Positions 50,880-59,818 of a DNA stretch of 64,000 bases are shown piece by piece. The notes under the pieces were generated by a model. That model had not been told where the DNA came from and made no database searches. It saw only the letters and a program-made list of their open reading frames with translations. A program made the position numbers and the translations under genes. Origin of the DNA: Umezawaea endophytica (GTDB lineage Bacteria; Actinomycetota; Actinomycetes; Mycobacteriales; Pseudonocardiaceae); NCBI RefSeq assembly GCF_025061645.1, contig NZ_JANYMP010000002.1, positions 684,494-748,493 on the forward strand, read 5' to 3'. Each line of letters opens with the position of its first letter. The stretch's first letter is position 1.

Positions 50880-53729
50880 ATGACGGAGACCGTCAGCGGC
50901 GCAGGCAAGAAGACAGCCGCGCGCAACGGCAGTGGGGACAAGCGCGGGGCCGCCGCGCTGAAGGTGCGCCGGGTCTACACGACCGAGGGCAAGCACCCGT
51001 ACGACGAGGTGACCTGGGAGCACCGCGACGTCGTGATGACGAACTGGCGCGACGGCACGGTGAACTTCGAGCAGCGCGGCGTCGAGTTCCCCGCCTCGTG
51101 GTCGCTCAACTCCACGAACATCGTGACCAGCAAGTACTTCCGCGGTGCCGTCGGCAGCGCGCAGCGGGAGACCAGCCTGCGCCAGCTCATCGACCGCGTC
51201 GTGAAGACGTACGTGGCCGCGGGCGTCAAGCACGGCTACTTCGCGACCGAGGCCGACTCGGTGGTCTTCGAGCACGAGCTCACCTACATGCTGTTGCACC
51301 AGGTGTTCAGCTTCAACTCCCCGGTGTGGTTCAACGTCGGCACCAGCTCGCCGCAGCAGGTCAGCGCGTGCTTCATCCTCGCGGTCGACGACACCATGGA
51401 GTCGATCCTCAACTGGTACCGCGAAGAGGGCCTGATCTTCAAGGGCGGGTCCGGCGCGGGCCTGAACCTGTCCCGCATCCGCTCCTCCAAGGAGCTGCTG
51501 TCCTCCGGCGGCACCGCGTCCGGCCCGGTCTCGTTCATGCGCGGCGCCGACGCGTCCGCGGGCACCATCAAGTCCGGTGGCGCCACCCGCCGCGCGGCCA
51601 AGATGGTCGTCCTCGACGTGGACCACCCGGACGTCGAGGAGTTCATCGAGACGAAGGCGCGCGAGGAGGAGAAGATCCGCGTCCTCCGCGACGGCGGCTT
51701 CGACATGGACCTGGGCGGCAAGGACATCGTGTCCGTGCAGTACCAGAACGCCAACAACTCCATCCGCGTCTCGGACGAGTTCATGAACGCCGTCGAGTCC
51801 GGCGGCCAGTTCGGCCTGCGCGCCCGCCAGACCGGCGAGGTGATCGAGAAGGTCGACGCGAAGGACCTGTTCCGCAAGCTCGCCAAGGCCGCGTGGGAGT
51901 GCGCCGACCCCGGCATCCAGTACGACGGCACGATCAACGACTGGCACACCTGCCCCGAGTCGGGCCGGATCACCGCGTCCAACCCGTGCTCGGAGTACAT
52001 GCACCTGGACAACTCGAGCTGCAACCTGGCGTCGCTGAACCTGATGAAGTTCCTGCGCGAGGACGGCACGTTCGACGCGGGCACGTTCGCCCAGGCCGTC
52101 GAGATCGTCATCACCGCGATGGACATCTCCATCTGCTTCGCGGACTTCCCGACCGAGCCCATCGGCGAGACCACCCGCAAGTTCCGCCAGCTCGGCATCG
52201 GCTACGCCAACCTCGGCGCGCTGCTGATGGCGACCGGCCACGCGTACGACTCCGAGGGCGGCCGTTCGCTCGCCGCCGCCATCACCTCGCTGATGAACGG
52301 TGTCGCCTACCGGCGTTCCGCCGAGCTCGCGGGCATGGTCGGCCCGTACGAGGGCTACGCCCGTAACGAGGACGCCCACAAGCGCGTCATCCGCAAGCAC
52401 GCCGCCGCCAACGACTCCATCCGCACGCTGGGTGGCAATGACGGCTCCGTGCACAAGGTCGCGACGCGGGCGTGGCAGGAGGCCATCGAGATCGGTGGCC
52501 GCAACGGGTGGCGCAACGCGCAGGCCTCCGTGCTCGCGCCCACCGGCACCATCGGCCTGATGATGGACTGCGACACCACCGGCATCGAGCCCGACCTCGC
52601 GCTGATCAAGTTCAAGAAGCTCGTCGGCGGCGGCTCCATGCAGATCGTCAACCAGACGGTGCCGCGCGCCCTGACCGCCCTGGGCTACCAGCAGGAGCAG
52701 GTCGAGGCGATCGTCGAGCACATCGCCGAGCACGGCAACGTCGTGAACGCGCCGAGCCTGCGCCCGGAGCACTACGAGGTCTTCGACTGCGCCATGGGCG
52801 AGCGGTCCATCGCCCCCATGGGCCACGTGCGGATGATGGCGGCCGTGCAGCCGTTCATCTCCGGCGCGATCTCCAAGACGGTGAACATGCCGGAGAACGC
52901 GACGGTCGAGGACGTCGAGGAGATCTACTTCCAGGGCTGGAAGATGGGCATCAAGGCCCTCGCGATCTACCGCGACAACTGCAAGGTCGGCCAGCCGCTG
53001 TCCGCGGGCAAGGGCGCCAACACCGGTGGCGAGGCGACCGCGTCGACCGCGCCGAAGGTCGAGACCGTCGTCGAGTACCGCCCGGTCCGCAAGCGCCTGC
53101 CGAAGAAGCGCCCCAGCCAGACGGTGTCGTTCACCGTCGGCGGCGCCGAGGGCTACCTGCACGCCGGTTCGTACCCGGACGACGGCCTCGGCGAGATCTT
53201 CGTCAAGCTCGGCAAGCAGGGCTCGACCCTCGCGGGCGTGATGGACGCGTTCTCCATGTCCATCTCCGTCGGCCTCCAGTACGGCATCCCGCTGGAGTTC
53301 TACATCTCGAAGTTCCAGAACCTCCGCTTCGAGCCCGCGGGCATGACGGACGACCCCGACGTCCGCATCGCGACCAGCGTCCTGGACTACCTGTTCCGCA
53401 GGCTGGCCCTGGACTACCTGCCCTACGAGAAGCGTTCGCAGCTCGGCATCTTCACCGCCGACGAGCGCACCGCCACGGTCGCCAACGAGTACGGCGGCGG
53501 CGCCGACGTGGACATCGTCGGCCTCCAGACCTCCGTGGACGCCAGCCCCGCGAAGGAAGCCAAGCCCAGCAAGCAGGACACGCGCGTCGGCAGCTCCACC
53601 GAGCTGCTCGAACTGCACCTCGGCACCACCGCCGACGCCCCGCTCTGCATGACCTGCGGCACCAAGATGCGCCCCGCGGGCTCGTGCTACCTGTGCGAAG
53701 GCTGCGGCAGCACGTCCGGTTGCAGCTAG
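50880..53729 (+). CDS. nrdJ: Class II (B12-dependent) ribonucleotide reductase
   Basis: The 949-residue enzyme makes deoxyribonucleotides using adenosylcobalamin and works with or without oxygen. The catalytic core has SACFILAVDD, the thiyl/active-site NPCSEYMHLDNSSCNL (about residue 368) and the substrate loop VLAPTGTIGLMMDCDTTGIEP. The C-terminus has a Cys-rich zinc-like tail (CMTCGTKMRPAGSCYLCEGCG) and redox cysteines at the extreme end. ATG 50880 is preceded by GGGAGACA. No cobalamin riboswitch is seen upstream. A terminator follows. Confidence 0.97.
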   Translation: MTETVSGAGKKTAARNGSGDKRGAAALKVRRVYTTEGKHPYDEVTWEHRDVVMTNWRDGTVNFEQRGVEFPASWSLNSTNIVTSKYFRGAVGSAQRETSLRQLIDRVVKTYVAAGVKHGYFATEADSVVFEHELTYMLLHQVFSFNSPVWFNVGTSSPQQVSACFILAVDDTMESILNWYREEGLIFKGGSGAGLNLSRIRSSKELLSSGGTASGPVSFMRGADASAGTIKSGGATRRAAKMVVLDVDHPDVEEFIETKAREEEKIRVLRDGGFDMDLGGKDIVSVQYQNANNSIRVSDEFMNAVESGGQFGLRARQTGEVIEKVDAKDLFRKLAKAAWECADPGIQYDGTINDWHTCPESGRITASNPCSEYMHLDNSSCNLASLNLMKFLREDGTFDAGTFAQAVEIVITAMDISICFADFPTEPIGETTRKFRQLGIGYANLGALLMATGHAYDSEGGRSLAAAITSLMNGVAYRRSAELAGMVGPYEGYARNEDAHKRVIRKHAAANDSIRTLGGNDGSVHKVATRAWQEAIEIGGRNGWRNAQASVLAPTGTIGLMMDCDTTGIEPDLALIKFKKLVGGGSMQIVNQTVPRALTALGYQQEQVEAIVEHIAEHGNVVNAPSLRPEHYEVFDCAMGERSIAPMGHVRMMAAVQPFISGAISKTVNMPENATVEDVEEIYFQGWKMGIKALAIYRDNCKVGQPLSAGKGANTGGEATASTAPKVETVVEYRPVRKRLPKKRPSQTVSFTVGGAEGYLHAGSYPDDGLGEIFVKLGKQGSTLAGVMDAFSMSISVGLQYGIPLEFYISKFQNLRFEPAGMTDDPDVRIATSVLDYLFRRLALDYLPYEKRSQLGIFTADERTATVANEYGGGADVDIVGLQTSVDASPAKEAKPSKQDTRVGSSTELLELHLGTTADAPLCMTCGTKMRPAGSCYLCEGCGSTSGCS

Positions 53730-53741
53730 TCACCCGAACCT

Positions 53742-53776
53742 GACGAGGGCGGTCCCGATCCGGGGCCGCCCTCGTC
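53742..53776 (+). terminator. Terminator of nrdRJ
   Basis: An 11-bp GC stem (53742-53752 with 53766-53776), 13-base loop, then GGCGTTT, directly after the nrdJ stop. The remaining gap to 53925 shows no gene. Confidence 0.85.
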
Positions 53777-53925
53777 GGCGTTTACCGGTAGTCACTCCAG
53801 AACGCGACGAGTCCGAACGGCGGTGGCAGGCGGGAAAAGCTGATCATCGTCCGGTCGGGTGACGTCTGCGGCGCTTAATTCATCAAGTGTTGAGTTTCTC
53901 GCCGAACGCTCGTAACCTCGCCGTC

Positions 53926-56568
53926 ATGGACGCAGTGGGCACCAGCACCGACCTCATCCGCGACTTCGCCGACATCGACGCGGGCATGCTCGCCGCGGTC
54001 GGTGGCAAGGCGGCGAACCTGGGCGAACTCACCGCCGCCGGGCTGCCGGTGCCGCCGGGGTTCTGCGTGACCACGGAGGCGTACCGGAGGGTCGCCGAGG
54101 CGGCGGGCATGGACGACCTGCTTGCCGGGCACGTCGAAGCGGTCAAGGCGCGGGAGCTGCTGCTGGCCGCGCCGATGCCGGACGACGTCCGGGACGCGCT
54201 GCTGGCCCAGTACGCCCGGCTCGGCGAGGACGTGCCGGTGGCGGTGCGCTCGTCGGCGACGGCCGAGGACCTGCCGTTCGCGAGCTTCGCGGGGCAGCAG
54301 GACACCTACCTCAACGTGGTGGGGCCGGACGCGGTGATCGACGCGGTGCGCCGGTGCTGGGCGTCGCTGTGGACCGACCGGGCGGTGGCCTACCGGGACA
54401 GCAACGGCATCGACCACCACGTGGTGCGGCTCGCGGTCGTGGTGCAGGAGATGGTGCAGTCGGCCGTGGCGGGGGTGCTGTTCACCGCGAACCCGGTGAC
54501 CGGCAGGCGCCGGGAGGCCGTCATCGACGCCAGCCCCGGACTCGGCGAGGCGGTCGTGTCCGGCGCGGTGAACCCCGACCACTTCGTCGTCGACACCGAG
54601 ACCGGCGCGATCCTCGAACGCAGGCTGGGGGACAAGCGGCTGGTGATCCGGTCGCTGCCCGGCGGTGGCACGGAACAGGTCGAGCACGCGCAGGACGGCG
54701 CGTGCCTCACCGACGAGCAGGTCGGTCACCTGGCCGAACTCGGGTCACGGGTGGAGGCGCACTACGGCGCGCCGCAGGACACGGAGTGGGCGCTCGACGC
54801 CGAAGGCGTGCTGTGGCTGACGCAGGCCCGACCGATCACCACGCTGTTCCCGCTGCCGGCCGACGCGACGGCCGACGACCCGCGGGTGTACTTCTGCTTC
54901 AGCGTCGCCCAAGGGCTCGAACGGCCGATCACGCCGTCCGGGATGGCGGCGTTCCGCCTGCTGTCGTCCGGGATGTCCGACCTGTTCGGGTTCCCCGTCG
55001 CCCACCGGGTCGACGGCGCGCGGCCGTTCCGCGAGGCCGGTCAAAGGCTGTTCGTCGACGCGACCACGTTCCTCCGCAGCAAGCCGGGGCAGGTGATCGC
55101 GCCCCGCGTGCTCGACGTGATGGAGGCGCGGTCGGCGGTGGTGCTGCGCGGGCTGTTCGACGACCCGCGGTTCTCCGTGCTGCACCCGTCGTGGCGGCCG
55201 TTCCTGCGGCGGTTCCTGAAGGTCGCGGCCCGGTACCGGGTGCCGCTCCGCGTCGTGCAGGCGGTGCGGAGCCCTGCCTCGGCGCACCGGCGGATGGAGC
55301 GGATCGCCGCGGACCAGGCCGCGCTGCTGTCCATTCCGGACTCGGCGTCCGCGGCCGAACGGCTCGACCACTGCGAAGTGGTGCTGGGTGAGCGGTCCAT
55401 CCAGGTGCTGCCCCTGATCGCCCCGATGGCGCTGCCGGGGTTCGCGCTGCTCGGGCTGGCGGGGAAGGTGCTCGGGAAGCGGTTGGAGCCGGGCGACCTC
55501 CAGGCCGTGCTGCGCGGGCTGCCGCACAACGTGACGACCGAGATGGACCTTGAGCTGTGGCACCTCGCCTCCGCGATCCGCGCGGACGAGGAGTCGAGCA
55601 AGGCGATCAGCGGGACGCTGGCGCGCGACCTGGCCGTGCGGTACCGGGACGGCCGACTGCCCGCGGTCGCGCAGACCGGCCTCGCGGAGTTCATGGCGAA
55701 GTGGGGCCACCGCGCGGTCGCCGAGATCGACCTCGGCCTGCCGCGCTGGTCGGACGACCCGACGCACCTCCTGGGCGTCCTGGCGAACTACCTCCGCCTG
55801 GACGACCCGAAGCTCGCGCCGGACGCCCAGTTCGCCCGCGGCGCGGCGGAGGCCGAGGCCGCGATCGACCGCTTGGCGCGGAGGGCGGGCCGCGTGCGCG
55901 GACGGTTCGTCAGGTTCGCGCTCGGCCGGGCCCGGCTGCTGGCGGGGCTGCGGGAGATGCCGAAGTACTACCTGGTCGTCGCGCTCGGTCACGTGCGGGA
56001 GCAGCTCGGGCTGGTCGGCGCCGAACTGGCGGCCAAGGGCGTGCTGGACGCGGCGGACGACGTGTACTTCCTCGACTTCGGGGACGTGCGCGACGCGGTG
56101 GAGGGCAAGGACTTCCGGGCGGTCGTGGCGGACCGGCGCGAGTCGTACGACCGGGAGTTGCGGCGCCGTCGGGTGCCGAGGGTGCTGCTGTCGGACGGCA
56201 CGGAACCGGAGGCCGTGGCGTCGCAGAACGTCGTCGTCGGTCCGGGCGCGGTGATCGGCACCCCCGCCTCGGCGGGCTCGGTGACGGGGGTCGCGCGGGT
56301 CGTGCTCGACCCTGTCGGCGCGCACCTGGAACCCGGCGAGATCCTGGTGGCGCCGTCCACCGATCCCGGCTGGACGCCGTTGTTCCTCACCGCGGGCGGG
56401 CTGGTCATGGAGATGGGCGGCGCGAACTCGCACGGCGCGGTCGTGGCCCGCGAGTACGGCATTCCCGCGGTCGTCGGCGTTGCGGACGCGGTCACCCGGA
56501 TCACCACCGGGCAGCGGATCACCGTCGACGGCGCGCTCGGCACCGTGACGGTGGTCGACCAGGACTGA
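53926..56568 (+). CDS. PEP synthase/rifampicin phosphotransferase-like enzyme
   Basis: The 880-residue three-domain protein has an N-terminal ATP-grasp (VGGKAANLGELTAAG, VAVRSSATAEDLPFASFAGQ, DTEWALDAEGVLWLTQARPI), a long middle domain, and a C-terminal phosphohistidine domain (MEMGGANSHGAVVAREYGIP, His about 836). Length and domain order fit rifampicin phosphotransferase (RPH), which inactivates rifamycins, better than classical PEP synthase, whose C-terminal PEP-binding barrel is missing. ATG 53926 is favoured. I find no rifamycin-associated palindrome upstream, so activity on rifamycin is uncertain; it may act on another substrate. Confidence 0.85.
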   Translation: MDAVGTSTDLIRDFADIDAGMLAAVGGKAANLGELTAAGLPVPPGFCVTTEAYRRVAEAAGMDDLLAGHVEAVKARELLLAAPMPDDVRDALLAQYARLGEDVPVAVRSSATAEDLPFASFAGQQDTYLNVVGPDAVIDAVRRCWASLWTDRAVAYRDSNGIDHHVVRLAVVVQEMVQSAVAGVLFTANPVTGRRREAVIDASPGLGEAVVSGAVNPDHFVVDTETGAILERRLGDKRLVIRSLPGGGTEQVEHAQDGACLTDEQVGHLAELGSRVEAHYGAPQDTEWALDAEGVLWLTQARPITTLFPLPADATADDPRVYFCFSVAQGLERPITPSGMAAFRLLSSGMSDLFGFPVAHRVDGARPFREAGQRLFVDATTFLRSKPGQVIAPRVLDVMEARSAVVLRGLFDDPRFSVLHPSWRPFLRRFLKVAARYRVPLRVVQAVRSPASAHRRMERIAADQAALLSIPDSASAAERLDHCEVVLGERSIQVLPLIAPMALPGFALLGLAGKVLGKRLEPGDLQAVLRGLPHNVTTEMDLELWHLASAIRADEESSKAISGTLARDLAVRYRDGRLPAVAQTGLAEFMAKWGHRAVAEIDLGLPRWSDDPTHLLGVLANYLRLDDPKLAPDAQFARGAAEAEAAIDRLARRAGRVRGRFVRFALGRARLLAGLREMPKYYLVVALGHVREQLGLVGAELAAKGVLDAADDVYFLDFGDVRDAVEGKDFRAVVADRRESYDRELRRRRVPRVLLSDGTEPEAVASQNVVVGPGAVIGTPASAGSVTGVARVVLDPVGAHLEPGEILVAPSTDPGWTPLFLTAGGLVMEMGGANSHGAVVAREYGIPAVVGVADAVTRITTGQRITVDGALGTVTVVDQD

Positions 56569-56573
56569 CGGCC

Positions 56574-57137
56574 TTACTCGTCCGAGTGGTGCCGGTGGTA
56601 GTACCGGCTGGCCCGAGCCCGGTTCCCGCACGACGGCTTGCACCACGCCTGGCGGGGGTGGTCGCGCACGAAGTACTTCACGCACCGCGGCGCCGGGCAG
56701 GCCCGCAGGTGCTCCCGCTCGGCGCTCGCGAGGAACTCGATCGCCGAGCGGGCCAGGTCCGCGACCAGCCTGGTCGCCGCGTCGACGTCCGTCCGCCGCT
56801 CCACCAGCCGCGGTGCTCCCGCCGCGGGCCACTCGAGCACCGGCGCGCGCAGCACGGCGCAGGCGGCCTCGTTCACCTGGGCGAGCGCGATCAGCGGGTC
56901 CAGCAGCCGATCGGCGTCGGCCTTGCTGGGCGGTTCGGGGGCCACCGCCCGTGCGAACAGGCTCCGGACCGCTTTGCGCAACGCCACCACGCGGTCCCTG
57001 ACCTGCTCGTCCGCCGCGAGCGAGGCAGGCGCGTCGGTGTGCAGGCCGAGCCAGTCGGCGAACCCCGCTGGTGACGCGAGGTCGTCCACGTCGTACCGGA
57101 CAGTTCCGACGAAGGCGAGGGTTGGGTGGGGTGTCAC
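56574..57137 (-). CDS. CGNR zinc-finger (ABATE-like) regulator
   Basis: The 187-residue protein has an N-terminal ABATE-type helical domain and a C-terminal CGNR zinc finger: CPAPRCVKYFVRDHPRQAWC, then KPSCGNRARASRYYHRH. It is thought to bind DNA as a stress-related regulator; targets are usually local. GTG 57137 starts it. The intergenic region to the divergent mycothiol-family gene has three copies of CTAACGG/CCGTTAG, which may be its sites. It ends five bases from the convergent RPH-like gene. Confidence 0.85.
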   Translation of the reverse strand: MTPHPTLAFVGTVRYDVDDLASPAGFADWLGLHTDAPASLAADEQVRDRVVALRKAVRSLFARAVAPEPPSKADADRLLDPLIALAQVNEAACAVLRAPVLEWPAAGAPRLVERRTDVDAATRLVADLARSAIEFLASAEREHLRACPAPRCVKYFVRDHPRQAWCKPSCGNRARASRYYHRHHSDE

Positions 57138-57146
57138 CGGCGGATT

Positions 57147-57223
57147 CTAACGGGATGTGGGCTTGTTCCCATATGACTCCGGTGGCTAGGCTCTCTAACG
57201 GCAAGTCCGTAGAAGCCCGTTAG
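57147..57223. promoter_or_regulatory. Candidate CGNR-regulator sites
   Basis: CTAACGGG (57147-57154), CTAACGG (57195-57201) and its complement CCCGTTAG (57216-57223) all lie in the 96-bp gap between the divergent CGNR and mycothiol-family genes. The last two form an inverted repeat. Confidence 0.45.
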
Positions 57224-57233
57224 GAGACCTCTT

Positions 57234-57908
57234 GTGTCCGTGAACCCGGTCCCCGTGTGGGCCGCGAACACCCGCCTGCCCGGCCTCTTGCACGGCTTGA
57301 CCGACAACGCGGTGCGCGCGGACTCGGTGCTGCCCGGCTGGTCGCGCGGCCACGTCCTCGCCCACATCGCCGGAGTCGGCAAGGCACTGGCCCGTCAGGT
57401 CGACTACGCCCTGGAGGACCGGAAGATCGACGTCTACGACGGCGGCAGGCCCGCGCGTGACGCCGGGATCGCCGCCAACGCGGGCAACCCGGCCGCGGAC
57501 CTGGTCGAAGCCGCCGTCGCCGCCTCCGGCGCGTTCGACCGGGCGCTCGCGAAGATCGGTCCCGACGACTGGGAGCGCTCCGTCGTCTACCGCGACGGAA
57601 CGCTCGTAGGGGTGGTCCAGGCCTACTGGCGGGAGATCGAGATCCACAGCACGGACCTGCGGCTCGGCTACACGCCCGCCACGTGGTCGCCGGAGTTCTC
57701 CGACCACCTGCTGACCTTCACCGCCGCCCGAGCGCCCGAGGGGGTGCGGGTCGTCCTGCGCGCGGACGACGGGGGGACGTGGACGTGGGGGAGCGGCGAG
57801 GAGGTCGAGGTGCGGGGCGCGCGGAACGACCTCGCCGCGTGGGCCGCCGGTCGCACCCCGGTGGGCTCGCTGACCGGGGACCTGCCGGAGCTCAAGCCCT
57901 ACCCGTGA
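57234..57908 (+). CDS. Maleylpyruvate isomerase-family mycothiol-dependent protein
   Basis: The 224-residue DinB-like protein has the family pattern LPGWSRGHVLAHIAGVGKALARQ with the first metal His, a middle WREIEIHSTDLRLGY helix carrying the E-x3-H-x2-D set, and the closing WAAGRTPVGSLTGDLPELKPYP. The end resembles true maleylpyruvate isomerases, which use mycothiol to isomerise maleylpyruvate to fumarylpyruvate. With no gentisate-pathway genes nearby, the reaction remains open. GTG 57234 follows a GGAG site. It is divergent from, and probably controlled by, the CGNR protein. It is a distant relative of the gene at 3572. Confidence 0.87.
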   Translation: MSVNPVPVWAANTRLPGLLHGLTDNAVRADSVLPGWSRGHVLAHIAGVGKALARQVDYALEDRKIDVYDGGRPARDAGIAANAGNPAADLVEAAVAASGAFDRALAKIGPDDWERSVVYRDGTLVGVVQAYWREIEIHSTDLRLGYTPATWSPEFSDHLLTFTAARAPEGVRVVLRADDGGTWTWGSGEEVEVRGARNDLAAWAAGRTPVGSLTGDLPELKPYP

Positions 57909-57924
57909 AAACGGGTGGCGTGCC

Positions 57925-58035
57925 CCCGCGAGGGCTTGTTACGGTCGTCGGGTGAAGTGATAAGGAACCCCTTCCGCGCCGCCGCTGTCGTTCGCGAGCC
58001 GCGCGTGACCTCATCCCACCGGTAGCCCTCGCGGG
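57925..58035. other. Long-range inverted repeat before a tiny basic gene
   Basis: CCCGCGAGGGCT (57925-57936) and its exact complement (58024-58035) enclose 87 bases in the 189-bp gap before the 59-residue gene. The segment could fold as a structured leader or non-coding RNA, or be coincidental in GC-rich DNA. No known riboswitch class is recognised. Confidence 0.3.
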
Positions 58036-58097
58036 CTCGTGCGCGACCCGTCGTGGTCGCCGACCCAGCACGCCATCTCGACAGTGAGGAGGCGCTC

Positions 58098-58277
58098 ATG
58101 ACTGTGCGCTCTTCAACCGCAGACAGCCCTTCAACTCCGCCGACCACCACGCCGGAAGCCGTTCCCACCAGCAGGCGGGACCGGCGGGCGAAGGGGAAGA
58201 AGTCCCAGGTCCCGCCGCGGGCGTTCTCCGCGTCGGTGTCCAACCAGCGGCAGTACGCCGTCCGCAGGCGCGGGTAG
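58098..58277 (+). CDS. 59-residue basic protein with RRDRR motif
   Basis: The protein has a Thr/Pro/Ser-rich first half (about 1-23), then PTSRRDRRAKGKKSQVPP and an arginine-rich end (QYAVRRRG). It shares the RRDRR-x-x-KK layout and basic C-terminus with the 73-residue protein at 59459, on the other side of the DUF2293 gene. ATG 58098 follows GAGGAGG. There is no membrane span. It may bind nucleic acid, judging only from charge. It ends at a bidirectional terminator shared with the DUF2293 gene. Confidence 0.65.
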   Translation: MTVRSSTADSPSTPPTTTPEAVPTSRRDRRAKGKKSQVPPRAFSASVSNQRQYAVRRRG

Positions 58278-58284
58278 TCGAACC

Positions 58285-58312
58285 GGGGGAGTCGGTGCGG
58301 ACCGGCTCCCCC
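58285..58312. terminator. Bidirectional terminator
   Basis: A 12-bp perfect stem (58285-58296 with 58301-58312), four-base loop, between the 59-residue gene and the convergent DUF2293 gene. Confidence 0.85.
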
Positions 58313-58314
58313 CG

Positions 58315-59346
58315 TCACCCGCGCCAGTCCGCCAACAGCCGGTCGATGTCGTCCCGGATGCGGTCCCGCGCCACGGCTCTGTCCACACCGGACATGAGCA
58401 TCCGGTCGTAGTCGGTGTCCTCGTGCCGCAGCGAGGCGATCACGGCCAGGGTGGTCTTCCGCTCGTCCAGCGCCCGTCCGGCGGCGGACCGCCCGACCCG
58501 GCCGCTGCCCCGTGTCCCGGCGTGCTGGGCGATGGCCTCGGCGCGCTCCGCGGGGCAGCGGGGGAACAGCCGCAGGATCTCCACCGCCAGCGCGGCCTGG
58601 AAGTCGACGTCCCAGTCCGCGCGGCGTTCACGATCCCGCTCCCGACGGCGCAGCCGCACGTCCTCGTCCGCGAGGCACGACTCCTCCGCCTGCTCCAGCG
58701 CGGCCCGCTCGACCAGGATCCCCTTGCGCTGGAAGCGTTTGCGCGACCGGTCGTACCGCTGCACGACCGCGGACAGCCCGCTGGCCTTCTTGGCCCGGCG
58801 GGTCACCGTCGCGTCACCGGCACCGAGGAACACGAGGTGGTCCAGATCCGCGCACGTGAGGCACAGCGGTCCACCGGGATCGCTCACCAGCAGGTCACCG
58901 GTCCCGCGGCACTCCGCGCACTCCCAGTCGCCCACGGCCACGTCCACCATGAGGTCAGGAGCCTTGTTCTGCCGCTCCACGAGGCTCTTGCGCCGCGTGT
59001 CCGACAGGTCGGCCGCCATCCAGTGCGTCCGGTAGGCGCTCTCCGGCTCCCCGAAGCGCAACGGCCGCCGGTCGAGCGTCGCCGCCGGGTACTCCACCTC
59101 GGTCGCCGCCAACCCCTGCGCCTCGGCCCAGCGCCGCAGCGCGTCGAGTGCTTCGCGCGCCTTCTCCGGCGTCACGGCCAGCACCTCGCCGAGCTGCGCG
59201 ACCTGCCCGCGCCGCCACCGGTCGAGCTGCCTGTCCGGCAGCCACCCGAGCGCGGTGAACACGTCCAGCGGCGCCACGAACTTCCGCTTGGCGAGGATCG
59301 CGCTCGCCGCCGTCTCCACCCGAGTGCGCACCTTCACCACGCGCAT
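58315..59346 (-). CDS. DUF2293 domain protein with a zinc-ribbon-like insert
   Basis: The 343-residue protein has a helical N-terminal region, a four-cysteine cluster (C143, C146, C162, C165 in CAECRG and CLTC) likely to bind zinc, and a highly charged middle. The C-terminal DUF2293 domain (about 246-340) has AIAQHAGTRGSGRVGRSAAGRALDE and a conserved RHEDTDYDRML. No activity is known for the domain. ATG 59346 starts it, divergent from the 73-residue basic gene with 112 bp between starts. The flanking pair of related tiny basic proteins suggests a functional group (inference). Confidence 0.82.
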   Translation of the reverse strand: MRVVKVRTRVETAASAILAKRKFVAPLDVFTALGWLPDRQLDRWRRGQVAQLGEVLAVTPEKAREALDALRRWAEAQGLAATEVEYPAATLDRRPLRFGEPESAYRTHWMAADLSDTRRKSLVERQNKAPDLMVDVAVGDWECAECRGTGDLLVSDPGGPLCLTCADLDHLVFLGAGDATVTRRAKKASGLSAVVQRYDRSRKRFQRKGILVERAALEQAEESCLADEDVRLRRRERDRERRADWDVDFQAALAVEILRLFPRCPAERAEAIAQHAGTRGSGRVGRSAAGRALDERKTTLAVIASLRHEDTDYDRMLMSGVDRAVARDRIRDDIDRLLADWRG

Positions 59347-59458
59347 TCTCCACGACGGCGTTCACCCGGTGTGACCGCCGCGGAACCGCCAACGGCTCCC
59401 GTGTGACAGCACGGGGCGCCTCGCCCTTACGCTCTGATCGAATCCACAGGAGGCACTG

Positions 59459-59680
59459 ATGACCGAGACCCCGGCACCCCAGAACGACGCTGGCGACGTC
59501 GACGAGGCCATCGAGGCGCCCGCGCCCGAGGCCGAACCCGAGCCCGAGTTCGTGCCGAACCGCCGCGACCGGCGGGGCAGCGCGAAGAAGGCGTCGCAGA
59601 ACAGCAAGATCCCCGGCCAGATGCACAACAACAACGTGGTCGGGAAGCGCTCGTTCAGCAATCGCCGCAGCGGCGGCTGA
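59459..59680 (+). CDS. 73-residue acidic-then-basic protein with RRDRR motif
   Basis: The first half is very acidic and proline/alanine-rich (APEAEPEPEFVP). The second is basic: NRRDRRGSAKKASQNSKIP, then MHNNNVVGKRSFSNRRSGG. The RRDRR core and basic end match the 59-residue protein at 58098. ATG 59459 follows CAGGAGGC. It is followed by a perfect 13-bp hairpin. No domain is recognised; the charge split may indicate nucleic-acid binding. Confidence 0.68.
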   Translation: MTETPAPQNDAGDVDEAIEAPAPEAEPEPEFVPNRRDRRGSAKKASQNSKIPGQMHNNNVVGKRSFSNRRSGG

Positions 59681-59688
59681 GTGACCGT

Positions 59689-59718
59689 GCCGCCGATCCG
59701 GGTGACCGGATCGGCGGC
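59689..59718 (+). terminator. Terminator after the 73-residue gene
   Basis: A 13-bp perfect stem (59689-59701 with 59706-59718), GTGA loop, directly after the stop. Confidence 0.85.
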
Positions 59719-59818
59719 CCAAGTGGTCCTATCGGGCGTCCTGATCTCCCGTTCCGCCCTGATCCGAACTAGCCTGGGTGAGGTTAGTCACCGTCCACAT
59801 TCGGATCGGAGGCGCCAC

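Noticed and set aside
53780-53925. Search for a rifamycin-associated palindrome before the RPH-like gene
   Set aside because: No matching inverted repeat found in the 150 bases upstream.
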